NCBI GenBank assembly: GCA_036365515.1
Contig: CM070874.1
Coordinates: 209,492,297-209,556,296 of the forward strand
DNA from: Torymus aiolomorphi
Lineage: Eukaryota > Arthropoda > Insecta > Hymenoptera > Torymidae
Reading direction: 5' to 3'
Length of the DNA stretch: 64,000 bases
Part shown: piece after piece, positions 1-10,699 of the stretch
Layout of the letters: every line of letters starts with the position of its first letter
How positions within the stretch are numbered: position 1 is the first letter of the stretch
Position numbers and translations under genes: made by a program
Notes under the pieces: generated by a model
The model's database searches: none
Seen by the model: only the letters and a program-made list of their open reading frames with translations
Told to the model about the DNA's origin: nothing

Positions 1-560
1 AGAAAATTAAAAAAACGTACATATGAACACCAAAGAGCAGTAAAACTAAAATCAGAGAATTCTACCTTGGCTACACACTCGCAATAGACTGGACATTCTA
101 CTAATTTCGAAAATATTGAAATTCTAGATAGAGAAGAAAATTTATTTAAACGTTCATTTTCAGAAATGATAAATATTCACTAACGCAGCAACACGATTAA
201 ACATATAGAAGACACACAATTTTTAAAAATGTCGTACAAAAAAACCATAGACAAGATTAAAAAAATAACGATATAATTAATAATTAAAAAAAAAAAAATT
301 CTGATGGATTTTTATACTTATTGTGTTCCCCCTCAATCTATTATTATTCCATTCCTATCGCTAAGTCTCTATGAGAAGCGCACGTTACCGAGTAGGTGTT
401 CGCTGCGCTAGTAACACACAGCGAGGTAGCGGACACCTTTGTGCCACTTCCAAAGACTATGTTTGCTGGATACTTGGCAGGCTCTTACAGCTCACGCTCA
501 GCATTTTTCCCTCTCCCGTTCTCCCTTCCCTCTCCCATGTTCTATCATTTTTATATAATT
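1..560. other. AT-rich flank without a recognisable gene
   Basis: I see no gene here. The first 370 bases are very AT-rich. From about 371 the composition becomes more balanced, but the short ORFs at 371-577 and 396-581 overlap in different frames and look like nothing I recognise. The stretch probably belongs to the Penelope-like terminal fragment that follows. Confidence 0.4.
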
Positions 561-573
561 TGCGACCAGCAGC

Positions 574-612
574 ATAAATAGGGGTGTTACAAACCTTTTT
601 CTTCAGTGCTTG
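574..612 (+). promoter_or_regulatory. TATA plus initiator-like promoter of a Penelope-like terminal repeat
   Basis: A CATAAATAG box at about 574-582 is followed after about 25-30 bases by TTCTTCAGTGC, which resembles the arthropod initiator TCAGT. The hammerhead motif lies about 200 bases downstream, as expected if this is the terminal repeat of a Penelope-like element. The match is by eye and there is no expression evidence. Confidence 0.3.
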
Positions 613-810
613 TACATGTAACGTTCAAAATGAGTTTACTTTATAGTATGTACGATTTATTCGACTCTAATAACAATAAAGTTATTGTATTTCGCAAAAG
701 ACTAACATAATGTGACGCATAATATTTAAGGTAATAATTTATATTGTAACAATATTGTAATTATGCATTAAGTTTGTAAATTTGGAAAATAAATATATTT
801 ATTGTGCTTT

Positions 811-862
811 CGTATAGCCCTGAAGAGGGAAGTAATAAAACTTCCGAAACGTTGGCAATTGT
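811..862 (+). ncRNA. Hammerhead ribozyme motif of Penelope-like type
   Basis: CTGAAGA (820-826) is followed by GGGAAGT, a short loop, ACTTCC and GAAA (846-849), then CGTT and GGC. The two core strings and stem II are in hammerhead order. Stem I can form between the GCC before the core (817-819) and GGC at 854-856. The palindromic ACGT after GAA gives almost no stem III, the arrangement reported for small hammerhead variants in Penelope-like elements that cleave as dimers. Stem II carries one extra G, as does the better copy near 41457. The expected cleavage triplet is GUU, ending at 853. No Penelope reverse transcriptase ORF is visible nearby, so this is a terminal fragment. Confidence 0.6.
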
Positions 863-954
863 TAAATAAATGCTGTTACAAAAGTTCGTCTGGTGTGCGT
901 AAATTTCATTAAAGTTAAAGGAATATTACACCTTTGGATTTTACATCAAATCTC

Positions 955-1500
955 CCCTGCCAGAAGAAAATATAATTAGAATTATTTTCAAATAATTTAT
1001 CACAGAGACATTACCTCTGACTATGTAAGCAAAGTTAAAAGTTCCAAACCCCATTTTATGCATCGATAAAGTATTTTCAATATTTTGACTCTGGTATATA
1101 ACCAACCGGGTAAAGGATTTTCATGAGCGAAGCTTATGTTCTTGGTATTTTGGTCATAGTTATGATTTGAAAAGTTGCAAATATGTAAATTTCCTAATTT
1201 TAAGTTTTCTTACATTTTTTGTGATTCTTACCATTTAAAAATGACTTACTGAAGTAATCCATTGAAGTCCAACTCTTTGAACCAGAACTGTGAACAAAAC
1301 ACAAGGAATGTAAGCTTTGTCTCATAAAAATCCTTTAACCGGTTGGTTATATACCAGAGTCAAAATATTGAAAATGCTTTATCGATGCATAAGATACGGT
1401 TTTGAACTTCTAACTTTGCTTACATAGTCAGAGGTAATGTCTTTCTGATACATTTCTTGAAAATAACTTTAATTATATTTTCTTCACTTCCGCAATGAAA
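955..1500. repeat. Long inverted repeat (foldback or MITE-like element)
   Basis: The stretch around 960-1150 is repeated in reverse complement at about 1290-1490. Shared words include ACATTACCTCTGACTATG, TTTTGACTCTGGTATATAAC and GAAGAAAATATAATTA. The arms are about 190 bases and the spacer about 140. There is no coding potential. I could not define a target duplication. Confidence 0.75.
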
Positions 1501-2230
1501 ATTTCTATTTTTTTCATTACTGTAACTATGTTTTACATGTGTCTACATCGAATTGATTCATAATCAGATGAGTGTTGCGGTGAGCCTCATTATAGACTGG
1601 ACATAATCACATTCCCTAAAATATAATGATTTTATTTAGACATAATAAATAATTTAATTTTCTACGATAAATTTTCATGCTTTTTAAAAACCCCTTATTT
1701 TTCTTATTGGTGTAGCTATCGTAACCTCTATCCATTTTTTTAAATTTCCTTCACCGCAGAAATTTCAGCTGATTCTGCCCGAACACCGTAGCCTGTGGGA
1801 GTTTCTGTGGGAGTTTCTGGGCAGAATCTAGGAGATATTCTGCCCACCAAACAGAAAATACAACAGATTCTGGGCAATAGCTCGTAAATATTCTACTAGG
1901 GAATAGTTAATTATATTTAGATTATTTTCGAAAAAAAAAGATTGAAAATTGATTCATTGTGTCATTCTGATTTTTTATTAGTTTAGTATTTATGATTTAC
2001 AAGTATTAATTATATATTATAAAAATACCAGGTATTGTTATATATACAACTTACAGCGAAAGAAAAAACCCATTTAGCTGTAAATTTAAAACAGTAAAAT
2101 ATTTATTACATGGATTTTTTCCTAATTCAAAGGTATGTAATAGTAGCATTTGTTCTCTGCAAACGAGATAGATCAAATTGAAGAGGACATTATTAACTCA
2201 GTCGTCGCTCATGTCAACACGCTAGTGTAG
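1500..2230. other. AT-rich intergenic stretch
   Basis: No gene is seen. Around 1765-1880 the word TTCTG(GG)CAGAAT recurs several times in both orientations, a small local repeat cluster. The phrase ATAGACTGGACAT at about 1592 also occurs near position 84, so the two sites may share a repeat family. Confidence 0.4.
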
Positions 2231-2271
2231 TGTTTGTGTGTGTGTGTGTGTGTGTATGTGTGTGTGTGTGC
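2231..2271. repeat. (TG)n microsatellite
   Basis: About 20 TG dinucleotides, interrupted once by TATG. The 86-residue ORF that starts in it (2230-2490) begins with alternating Cys-Val and is a microsatellite artefact. Confidence 0.9.
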
Positions 2272-2760
2272 TGGGGACCTGATGTACGTAAACCCTATAT
2301 TGCACAGTTCTCGCCGGCGCCTATCAAGACGGTTACCATTAAGTATACGAGGACGCGCTCGATGCCGGCCTCACGTGATTTTGATATCGTGGGTCGGCGG
2401 CGAGTAGTGCGAGCCCGTGACTCTTTAAACATCGTATCGTCTTTCCCTTTTCTGCCCTTTATTATCGTCGAGGAAATCGCAAGTAACTAGTAAATACAAT
2501 ACCAGTACAAATAATGTTTTTTCTACAAATATTTCATTAAACTATTATTTTATAAACAGTGTCAAATTGCTAAATAATTGATTGTAATTTATGACTTATA
2601 ACGCCTACGCATATGTAGCGAAAGAAACTCCAAATATCGTAAGTTGCGAAATTTCATTTATAAAAGCAAAATCTGATAGTATTGTATATAAAGATAATGA
2701 GTTAATATATATTTTTCCATTAGTGAATGCATTTGAAACGGACAGATTTTGTATAGAAAA

Positions 2761-2765
2761 GCCGG
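2761..2765. repeat. Left target-site duplication of the LTR element (GCCGG)
   Basis: GCCGG lies directly before the 5' LTR and again directly after the 3' LTR (18380-18384). A 5 bp duplication is typical of Ty3/Gypsy integrases. It shows that the 15.6 kb between the two sites entered as one insertion. Confidence 0.92.
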
Positions 2766-3749
2766 TCTTACGTGACAGATAAAAATTTTGCTCTTTTATT
2801 TTATTTCTATAGATTATTTTCCTTTCCGTTTTTTTCTTGCCATAACGAATCGAGGAATGCGTTCCTTGTGAGCGTTTCCGACTACGTAAGTAGCGCATTC
2901 TTTCGAGCATACCATTTAAGAAATGTAACACCCTCGTTCGTTCGTGCTCGTGGGGGAGGTTGCCGAGCTGCTCGTGCGATGCTGACCACGCAGCAACAGC
3001 TAGCGCTGCACGTGTTTGAAAAACCGCTTGATGCGGCCGTAACTTCACCGGGGGCAGCACCTACCAGGCGCAGGCCAGTTACCGGCACTCCTGAGCACAC
3101 GAGTGCGAGAGAGAAGGATGCGCAGGGGAAGCCATGCATTGATGCTTAAGTTCAGCCGCGCGGCAGTGCGAGCCGATTCGAAAAGCGAAGAGTACACACG
3201 GTATCCGATGCTCGCATAAGTGCGAAGCCAAATACTTTGTCTAAGTATAAATAATAATATAATACAAAGAAAAAAATAATAAATACAGCGTATAGGACTA
3301 GAAGTGTTGAATTAATAACATAGATATAATAATTTTGTGAAAGTGTGAAGTTATATAGGAGTAGACAGAAATATAAGCGAGAGAAATCTACGAAATCCAA
3401 ATCAGCAAATATCGAGAATATCGAGAATCAATATCAGGCACTAAGCAATTGCATTTTTGGAAATTCAGGGCAAGGACCTATAATCACACTAAAAAAACGA
3501 AGGGATAACAAAAGGAGAAATTCAAAAGTATCATTTACTATATTATAGCACTATAAGAATCATAATTGTATTAATATTATATATATATAGCCGTTATTAT
3601 TAGGCGCATATTGTTACGGGTCGATAGGAGTAGACATATACGAGTAGGTATATCTTAACATATGAATATATATAGTTTCTATAAGTACGACCCAAAATAA
3701 ATAATTCGTAACTGTTAAAATAATAGGTGAAAATATATACATATATATA

Positions 3750-3755
3750 TGTGTG

Positions 3756-3790
<35 letters not shown>

Positions 3791-4262
3791 ATTAGGAGTA
3801 TATGTACGTATATCTTAAGATATGAATATGCACGCACACATACGTATATATATATATATATATTTTATACGTATGTGTGCTTGCATATTCATATCTTAAG
3901 ATATACGTACATATACTCCTAATGTTTACATTTTGCGTTACTATTAATGTAAAAATACATGCATGCTATTGTATAATTCAGCGAGATTAATCATTCTATA
4001 ATCCGAAAATTGCATAAAATTCTAACAGTAGGTTTAGGGGAGCAAATTTTGGTTTTCCATTTTTCATTAGCATTTAAGTATTAAGTTGGATTTGCAAGTC
4101 AAATTAATATTAACCCTTTTTGGAAGTATCCGAAATTGACGCTTTGCAAATTTAGGTTTGACAAGATTCACTAAGGGGAAATAAACATAGTTTTCTTTCT
4201 GTTCTTCGACGCTATTTTAGATTAAGCAATAATCTAAAAAGAAATAAATAATTTGGGTTTAC
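3750..4262. repeat. 5'-LTR-specific segment with a 63 bp-arm palindrome
   Basis: This segment is absent from the 3' LTR, which has a different ~556 bp segment at the same place. It contains a palindrome with arms about 3786-3848 and 3867-3929, one mismatch, and a TA-rich loop of about 18 bases, followed by about 330 bases of AT-rich sequence without repeats. Confidence 0.8.
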
Positions 4263-5593
4263 ACTTTTCTGGTTTTTGTCATCTTTGTCAATTTCTATAT
4301 GTTGTACGGCGAAATATTGTTAATAAAAATCGTGTAGTTGGGGAATCAATATCATGTAAAAGGGGCGAGCACCTTTTTCTCTCAAAACAACGAAAAATTC
4401 TCTGTCTCCCTATTATATACTTTATCTGTTTTGTGAATAGCCATACGTGATTCCTAGAACGATCGTCTGCGGTAGTTTTAGTTACTATTAAGTATTAGCG
4501 ATTAAGTATAACCCATCGTGCCATACCCCAGGGAAGTGTGTGCGCCCTAATCGAAAATATCATTTTCCCGTTATTTTTGTGCGACGCGTCTTAAGAGGAT
4601 AATACAATATATATACATGAATATTTCAAACAGCGCCACGTGACGAAAACGCGACCGCTGAATAGTCCTTGTAGTTTGGGAGGTCTCTCTCTCCAGACAT
4701 TGATCCGGGGTCCGGGGCCCCATTATAACTATTGTAAAACCAAGAGCATCGATCGAATCACTGCGCATCTTTGAGGGTCATCTCCCTTCCATTGAGTCTT
4801 TCCCTTATATTCACATCTTCTTTCTTCCCCGTCCGGGTAAAGCGAGTGGCTGAACAGCAAGCACGAGTTTTCGGTCTCTCCGTTTTGTGCGGATCTTCAC
4901 ACGGCCCGCTCGCCACTATAGCAGCGCGCTGCAGCCGTCGCCGCCTCCAATTGGAAAAGTGTATCGGGACGGGAGCGCGCTAACAGCTATCGGCTGCTCC
5001 GCTTTGTGCGGATCTTCGCACGGCCCGCTCACCACTTAACTTCGGCGTGCGGCGAACTCAGGCCCCGCCACGGAACACTGTCTTATAAAGCTCTCCCGCC
5101 TCAAGATTGTCTTAAAGCTCGCTTGCGCTTTCTTACGTCGGGATTGGAGACGAGCACGGGGGCTCGCGGCAAAATACCAAAGACATAGTAGACCCGCTCG
5201 TAGCCAGGTACAGACGGCCCTTCCCTCACTGGTCCTCATCATTACAATCCGAGCAACTCCGTCCGTTTCCCATCGAACGTAGTCGACCCTTAACGGTGCG
5301 AGGTCGCAATCTTCTGCAGTCACGAGCCAAGGTTGTGCCACAGGCAGCTGGTGATATCTTTTTTTGGTTTCCTTTGCCTTACTGACGCTCGTGAAGGGCT
5401 TAATTTACTATCTAGTGACTCTCAAGGGCACGAATCGTACCCTTGCGCTGATTGAAATATCGTGATCACCCAACCTACCTAATTTATCAGACTATGCGTA
5501 GAACTAGATACGCTTAGATTTGTATTGAATAAGACTATAGAAATAAATTACGCTTTGAATTTGAAGGTAGTATATTTGCTTTCTCCCCACCTC

Positions 5594-5660
5594 CCGTATA
5601 TAAAAAGATACCGAAATTAATAATCATAAGAGAGTAGATCTGCCGCACTCTTAATCGTAT
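5594..5660 (+). promoter_or_regulatory. Candidate LTR core promoter
   Basis: TATATAAAAAG at about 5597-5607 is a strong TATA box near the 3' end of the LTR and is preserved in the 3' LTR at about 18180. It would place transcription start about 170 bases before the LTR end, giving a U3 of about 2.85 kb and short R and U5. AATAAA words lie upstream (about 5542). This is a motif reading only. Confidence 0.4.
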
Positions 5661-5800
5661 GGGAGTGTAAGAGTGACCAGGATAGCGGCCAGGTTCCTGC
5701 CAGGTAAGGGTGAATTGATACCCTTAGGGGATCAACCGAAATATTTAAAACATTAAACAAGTCGCGTGACAACCTTTATCAGTTGTCACGTAACAAAAAC

Positions 5801-5816
5801 TGGTGGCAGAGCGTGG
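5801..5816 (+). other. Primer binding site
   Basis: TGGTGGCAGAGCGTGG begins five bases after the LTR end. It starts with the TGG expected to pair with the CCA end of a tRNA. The first nine bases fit the 3' end of several insect leucine tRNAs, but I cannot assign the primer without a tRNA set. Confidence 0.7.
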
Positions 5817-6369
5817 TTAAAATCTAACCTCAAATCTATCTTTTCGGCAATTCTCTTTTTCGCGGGTCTGAAAATTTTCCGAATAATCAAAGGATCCCCA
5901 CGGTTGAATTCTCAACTCTCTGCAACGTTCGGGGTCGTCTGAAGGCGCACACGCTCCCGAAAGGCTGGTATTATATATTTTTATTACTATTTATGTTTTA
6001 TCTATATATTTTACACGTTTATTTTAACCGTTTCCTATATACTTTACGTTTTGTGTGTGCTTCACCTCCTTTTATAATAACCATAATTGCTCCTATGTGC
6101 CTTTAGGTTTAAGGTCTTGTCTTTGCCTGACGCTGACAATAATTTCTGTGCATGGTTGACCTTGTGCACTCTGCATGCGAATTATTTTTATGTTCCCACT
6201 TTATTTCCTTTATTGACGATCACTCCTCCCCGCCCTTTTGCGATAACGCTGCTTGTCGTTGGGAGGTAGGTTGCCAATTCGGTCGTCGAATTATCGTGTA
6301 CGCGTTCAAATCTTTTTCGTTTTTGTGCGCACTCCATTCTGCCAATCCCCGCCAAAATGGGTTGGCAAT
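5817..6369 (+). other. Retroelement leader
   Basis: Untranslated leader between the primer site and the first ORF. It contains a possible splice donor, GCTG|GTATTA, at about 5967, which could serve spliced env or accessory mRNAs. Short ORFs at 6087-6469 overlap in several frames and are not convincing. ATGs are sparse before 6370. Confidence 0.4.
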
Positions 6370-6696
6370 ATGGCGCCTGAATTCGGAGTGGTGTTTAGTG
6401 AAGTCAGACTTATTAGTAAACTCGAAACGCTCCGAGAGAAGAACGATCAGTTGTCAGAGGAAGTATTAGGATTAAAACAGGAGTTAAGAATCCAGCGGGC
6501 CCATAACTTTTTACTCGTGAAAGCGAACTTTGAGGTTCGTGAATCCATCAGATCAATAGAACGAACCATCGAATCGTGGACTAGCCAGTCCAGAGGGGAG
6601 ATCGACGGAATCCTCAGACGCCTAGAAGGAGTCGAGACGGATATCGATTCCCTCTGCGGAGCCCTCAAGGATCTTAATTTGCGTGACGAGGCGTAG
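6370..6696 (+). CDS. Small coiled-coil protein encoded upstream of gag
   Basis: 108 codons from the ATG at 6370, chosen because upstream in-frame codons reach back to 6253 only through a non-ATG start. The protein begins MAPEFG. From about residue 12 to 100 it has heptads rich in Leu, Glu, Lys and Arg, so it should form one long coiled coil. There is no signal peptide or membrane segment. It lies 49 bases before gag in another frame and has no stop or frameshift. I do not recognise it. Because its position matches the amino end of gag in related elements, it may be a detached oligomerisation segment of gag or an accessory protein. Function is unknown. Confidence 0.6.
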   Translation: MAPEFGVVFSEVRLISKLETLREKNDQLSEEVLGLKQELRIQRAHNFLLVKANFEVRESIRSIERTIESWTSQSRGEIDGILRRLEGVETDIDSLCGALKDLNLRDEA

Positions 6697-6745
6697 ATTT
6701 TTAACTAATTATTGTTGTAGCTGGAAGGATAAGACAAAATAAAAA

Positions 6746-7738
6746 ATGCCTGCAAACAATCAAGCGGCCGACGCGGCCGCGGGGTCGATGGCCGAATACT
6801 CACAGCTGATGATGGCCATGGCTCACACTATGGCCATGCAGTCTGCCATTGGAAGCGTCCCATCCTTTGACGGAACGAACCTTCCCCTTAAAGATTTCAT
6901 CCAAGATGTCCGCAACGCTGCAGCCGACATTACCCCGGAACAACTCCCCTGTTTCCTCAAGAAGGTTTTAGGGAAGTTGAGAGGATCGGCACGGAATTCG
7001 ACGTTTGGGGTGACGTTCAATACCGTCGATGACTTAGTGCGTCATCTCAAACGGCTGTTTGCGCCCGGAAAGACCTTCATCTACTATTGCTCTCAGTTAA
7101 ACGAGCTCAGGATGAAGCAAGGAGACACGGTCGGGGACTTCCGGGACCGACTGAATATATTGTTGATGGGCGCCGAGAACGCCCTCAAAGAGGACAAGGG
7201 AGCAGCCTACCAACCCGCCATGATGACCCCGATGCAGGAGGCGGCTATCGATATCTTCATAAGAGGGGTCCCGGGAAACATCAGTGCTGCGGTGGACGCA
7301 TCGCACCCCACAGATCTGGAGTCGGCTTACAAAGAAGCTGTGCGGATCAAGGCTCGGATTCGATCGCGTATTTTGCCTGATTCGCGTCAGTCTGCACAAC
7401 TGGGAACTTACGCCGAACAGAATGAACTATCGCAGAACCTGCGAACCCGTGCGAGGTTTTATCCCGCTTTTACACCCGTTATGACTACCAGAAATCAACC
7501 TCAGGAGACTACTCCAGGTTTGGAACCGGCTTTCGTTGGGTACTTCGAAGCAGAACCTCCCATCGAGGATAATTTCGAGGAGACTGCATTAACCTACCCA
7601 GACGCGAGCCCCCCCTTTATAGGCTACGTAGCCCCAGGAGCCAACCATCAGCCGCCGGATCAGAAACAATCTCAAGATGCCCGAAATCTTCCCAACTTGG
7701 GATATCCGCCCCGGAGAGGAAGGACATTCCTGTTTTAG
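6746..7738 (+). CDS. gag: Gag-like capsid protein of the retroelement
   Basis: 330 codons starting at an ATG after an A-rich leader. After an Ala/Met-rich amino end, residues about 40-230 read as a Ty3/Gypsy-type capsid: a start like FDGTNLPLKDFIQ, a mid LRGSARN, a core like FAPGKTFIYYCSQL and a downstream GDTVGDFRDRL. In this family Gag assembles the cytoplasmic particle that packages element RNA. The carboxy end is Pro-rich with two similar GY-containing motifs (FVGYFEAEPP, FIGYVAPGAN). No CCHC zinc knuckle is present, which errantivirus gags often lack. The last ~160 bases overlap the open pol frame in the -1 direction, fitting frameshift expression, but I could not pin down a slippery site. 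The ORF is intact. Confidence 0.85.
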   Translation: MPANNQAADAAAGSMAEYSQLMMAMAHTMAMQSAIGSVPSFDGTNLPLKDFIQDVRNAAADITPEQLPCFLKKVLGKLRGSARNSTFGVTFNTVDDLVRHLKRLFAPGKTFIYYCSQLNELRMKQGDTVGDFRDRLNILLMGAENALKEDKGAAYQPAMMTPMQEAAIDIFIRGVPGNISAAVDASHPTDLESAYKEAVRIKARIRSRILPDSRQSAQLGTYAEQNELSQNLRTRARFYPAFTPVMTTRNQPQETTPGLEPAFVGYFEAEPPIEDNFEETALTYPDASPPFIGYVAPGANHQPPDQKQSQDARNLPNLGYPPRRGRTFLF

Positions 7739-7740
7739 CC

Positions 7741-8574
7741 GACAACCCCATCATCGACGACGAGGATAGGGTTCGGAAGCTCAAAGAAATAATACCTACC
7801 GAACATCTCAACTACGAAGAAAAGGAAAGCGTGCTGAAATTGATTCGGGATTTTCCGCAGATTTTTCTGTTACCAGGAGACCCGCTCCCTTGTACAAATG
7901 TAGTTGAACATCATATCCCGACCGAAAACGACGTGCCCGTCAACGCAAAACAATACAGACACCCACTTATGGATAAAGAGTTCATCGCTAAAGACATCCA
8001 GAAGAAACTAGAGGATGGAATTATCGAACCATCCAACAGCCCAAGTAACTCACCTACCTGGATAGTGCCTAAACGAGCGGATTCGCAGGGAAACCCCAGG
8101 TGGAGAATGGTCGTTGATTTTCGCGACGTCAACCAAAGAACTGTAGGAGATGCGTATCCGCTACCTAACATAGCTGACATTCTGGACCAGTTGGGCGGAG
8201 CAATGTATTTCTCGGTATTCGACCTCACCTCTGGTTTCCACCAGATAAAGATGGCCCCGGAAGATCAATGGAAAACGGCTTTCTCCACCCCCAACGGCCA
8301 CTATGAATACACTCGCATGCCCATGGGACTCCAGAACGCCCCCGCTACTTTTCAGCGACTTATGGACCAAATAAAGAGAGGACTAAATTGCAAGGAGATG
8401 CTCGTGTATATGGATGATGTCATCATCCATGCCAACTCCCTAAGGGAACATGACAAACGGGTTCGAACCTTCTTTGACCGGCTTGCCGCTACCAAACTAG
8501 TGCTTCAACCCGAAAAGGTATACTTTCTGTGGAAAGAAGTCGCCTTTTTAGGCCACATTATCAAGCGAAAATGG
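7741..8574 (+). pseudogene. Reverse transcriptase domain of pol
   Basis: This part copies element RNA into DNA. Recognisable motifs are WRMVVDFRDVN, the catalytic FDLTSGFHQI (about 8218), GLQNAPATFQRLMD, and the active-site box YMDD at 8407-8418 followed by VIIHA. The end FLGHII precedes the frameshift, after which NGVEPDPEKI and TGYYRRFIQ continue in the next frame. All three catalytic aspartates are present. Similarity is clearly Ty3/Gypsy. Confidence 0.92.
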
Positions 8575-8575
8575 G

Positions 8576-9268
8576 GTTGAGCCAGACCCCGAAAAGATCA
8601 GGGCCGTGTCAGAATTTCCACAACCCAAAGCTGTTAGGAACATCCGAGAATTCCTAGAGTTGACCGGATATTATCGCCGTTTCATCCAGGACTAGGCAAA
8701 AATTGCCAAGCCGTTGCACGAGTTACTAAAAAAGGACAAGGAATTCAATTGTGAAGAGGATCAGCAAGTTGCATTCGAGACGTTTAAAAAACGCCTATGC
8801 GCGCATCCCATCTTGCTATTCCTGGATTTCGAAAAGACCTTCACGTTGACAACCGATGCCTCCGATACTGCTATTGGAGCGGTACTCAGTCAAGAAAAGG
8901 ATGATTTCGACCACCCAGTGGCATATTTATCGCGATCACTGAACAAGGCCGAACGCAATTATAGCACTACCGAAAAGGAATGTCTAGCTGTGTTGTATGC
9001 TCTCAATCAGTTCAGACCGTAGTTACTAGGACGAAAATTCATTCTTGTGGCCGATCACGAACCGTTAAACTGGATGCATAATCGGAAGGATCCAGGACAA
9101 CGCCTAATGAGGTGGATGTTCCGGTTCACAGGATACGAATACACGTTTAAATATAAACCCGGTAATTTGAATTGTAATGCCGACGCGTTGTCACGAAACC
9201 CAGCCGACGACCCTTCAGAGAAAGACATCAACGCGACCTTGCCGGGCCTCAAAATCATGATGATGTAA
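8576..9268 (+). pseudogene. RT thumb/connection and RNase H domain of pol
   Basis: RNase H removes the RNA strand during reverse transcription. The four acidic positions are visible: TDASD, STTEKECLAV, ADHEPLNW and NADALSR. Two TAG stops (8694 in the thumb, 9020 inside RNase H) and a TAA at 9266 interrupt it. Confidence 0.9.
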
Positions 9269-10699
9269 GGCAGGAACAAGGGCACGCAGCAGCCCAAACC
9301 CGACCGACAACCACTCGAAACGGTTGGGCCACCTCCCGAGCCTGCCCGTACAGGAATAAAGCCGCGGCTCCGAGTGTTATCAGTCCCCGAAGCCTCGAAC
9401 CCGCCAGCCACCCGAGGAAGAGGGCGGCCGGTGGGATCAAAAACTCGCAAAACGGCTCCTCGCCTCGATCACAGCCTCATAGCACACCGGACAAGGATGA
9501 AGGCCGCGGCGAACAAACAACGTTTGTCAGCCACCCCACCAGCCTTGCCATCTGGAAGCCCGAAGATTGCAAAAGCGAGCTTTACACCTCCCCACGGGGC
9601 TACATCCTGTACTCCCATGGGTCTACCGCTCCTCGACAACGCCGTGGGGTCCACCTCGATCGGAGAAGGTACTTGCTCCACCCCTAAGCCGAAATACATA
9701 GACATCGTTCAGGGACCGAGATTTAGTCAATCCCCTATTCCTTTATCTTCCTCAACCACCGTCGAGACAGGAGAGGAGCAGGAGGTCGTCAAGCCGCCGG
9801 TCTATGACTCCCGTCGAAGCTGTCTGAGGAAAAACGACTCAGCGGAAGATTCAGGAAAGACCGATAGCGCAGGACCAGAATCCAGCGCGGAAACAACCAC
9901 AGGAAAAAGGGCTTTATCCATAGATCAAGAAGAAGTCAACGTCACGCCTGTCTCGTCCTCCGAGTCAGACAGCGATCAGGTTGATCACGAAAGCCAGACC
10001 GACACCACCCTATCAAAACAAGAAGTCATCGAGTCCGCCAGAAGGTTCGAGGAAAGCCTCCGTCTACATGAGAGTAAAGCAAGAATCAAGGACTCCGAAG
10101 AGGAGGGAGAACTTGGCCTTCCCAGCCATTTCTCAGATGGAGATAAGGTTCCGGAAGGTATTCGGGAATTTTTAGACGAACTCGATCCTTTTGACCCCGT
10201 AAAGCGGAAGGACGACGTCATGTCTCAACGAATCCAGGAGCTTGTGGAACGAACAGCCGCCCTATCAATATCCCACATCGATCAAGGAGAAATGCCTGGT
10301 GACGGCAACGAACCTGAGGAACACTGTCTTCAAATACCTGCGACCCCGGGGGTGTCAGCTTTAGGAGCACCCCTTGTGAAAAGTACACCTGCCATAGACT
10401 CTGAGAGGAAACGCAGCGTACGTTTTCTTAACCTAGATAGAGTCCGAGAAGAACCGGAAGATGAAATCCGTTCCGTCAGGATCGATTATGAACACCCCCC
10501 ACTCGATACCCTTGCCTTTTTACTGTCGGCAATGAACCTCCAACGACCTTTGAATCAATATGCGACTGACACCGAGCCTCCTGATGACTCAGATTCTCAG
10601 TGCACGGAGTTAAAGGGGGCTGGGAACAGTGTACCGAAGCCAACTGTCCCGCCTCCATATTTCCTACCCCTCAAAAACAATGTTGTGATGTCTAGAGAG
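9269..10699 (+). other. Acidic pol linker with AT-hook, between RNase H and macrodomain
   Basis: About 475 codons open in the pol frame, with no stop. Near the start is an AT-hook-like motif, RGRGRPVGSKTRK (about 9413-9450), the kind of DNA-binding tail seen in some chromatin-linked retroelements. The rest is Ser, Glu, Asp and Pro-rich and likely disordered, with acidic blocks such as DSEEEGELG. Near the end it has a more ordered-looking part around RSVRIDYEHPPLDTLAFLL. I recognise no catalytic domain. It may be a tether or spacer in the polyprotein. Confidence 0.6.

Larger units (their letters stand above)
2766..5795 (+). repeat. 5' LTR
   Basis: About 3030 bp. The 3' end TGTCACGTAACA is the exact reverse complement of TGTTACGTGACA at the start of the 3' LTR. 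Here the start reads TCTTACGTGACA, one base changed. It aligns with the 3' LTR over about 2766-3749 and 4263-5795 with scattered differences. The central 3750-4262 is unrelated between the two. ORFs inside it use non-ATG starts and are not supported as genes. Around 4885 and 5010 the GC-rich word GTGCGGATCTTC followed by CACGGCCCGCTC occurs twice, possibly an enhancer repeat. Confidence 0.92.

Noticed and set aside
600..900. A Penelope reverse transcriptase gene near the hammerhead
   Set aside because: No RT or GIY-YIG motif is visible in any frame around 1-2700 or 40-42 kb; only terminal parts remain.
2605..3400. ORFs inside the 5' LTR (repeated at 15187-15937)
   Set aside because: They persist in both LTRs only because the LTRs are copies. 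They overlap on both strands, mostly use non-ATG starts and match no family.
7573..7738. A defined -1 slippery heptamer for gag-pol
   Set aside because: The frames do overlap, but the C7T3 run near 7608 does not fit X-XXY-YYZ in the gag frame, and I found no other clear site.
9055..9705. Minus-strand ORFs of up to 131 codons over pol
   Set aside because: Shadows of the pol frame in a GC-richer stretch; no domain pattern.
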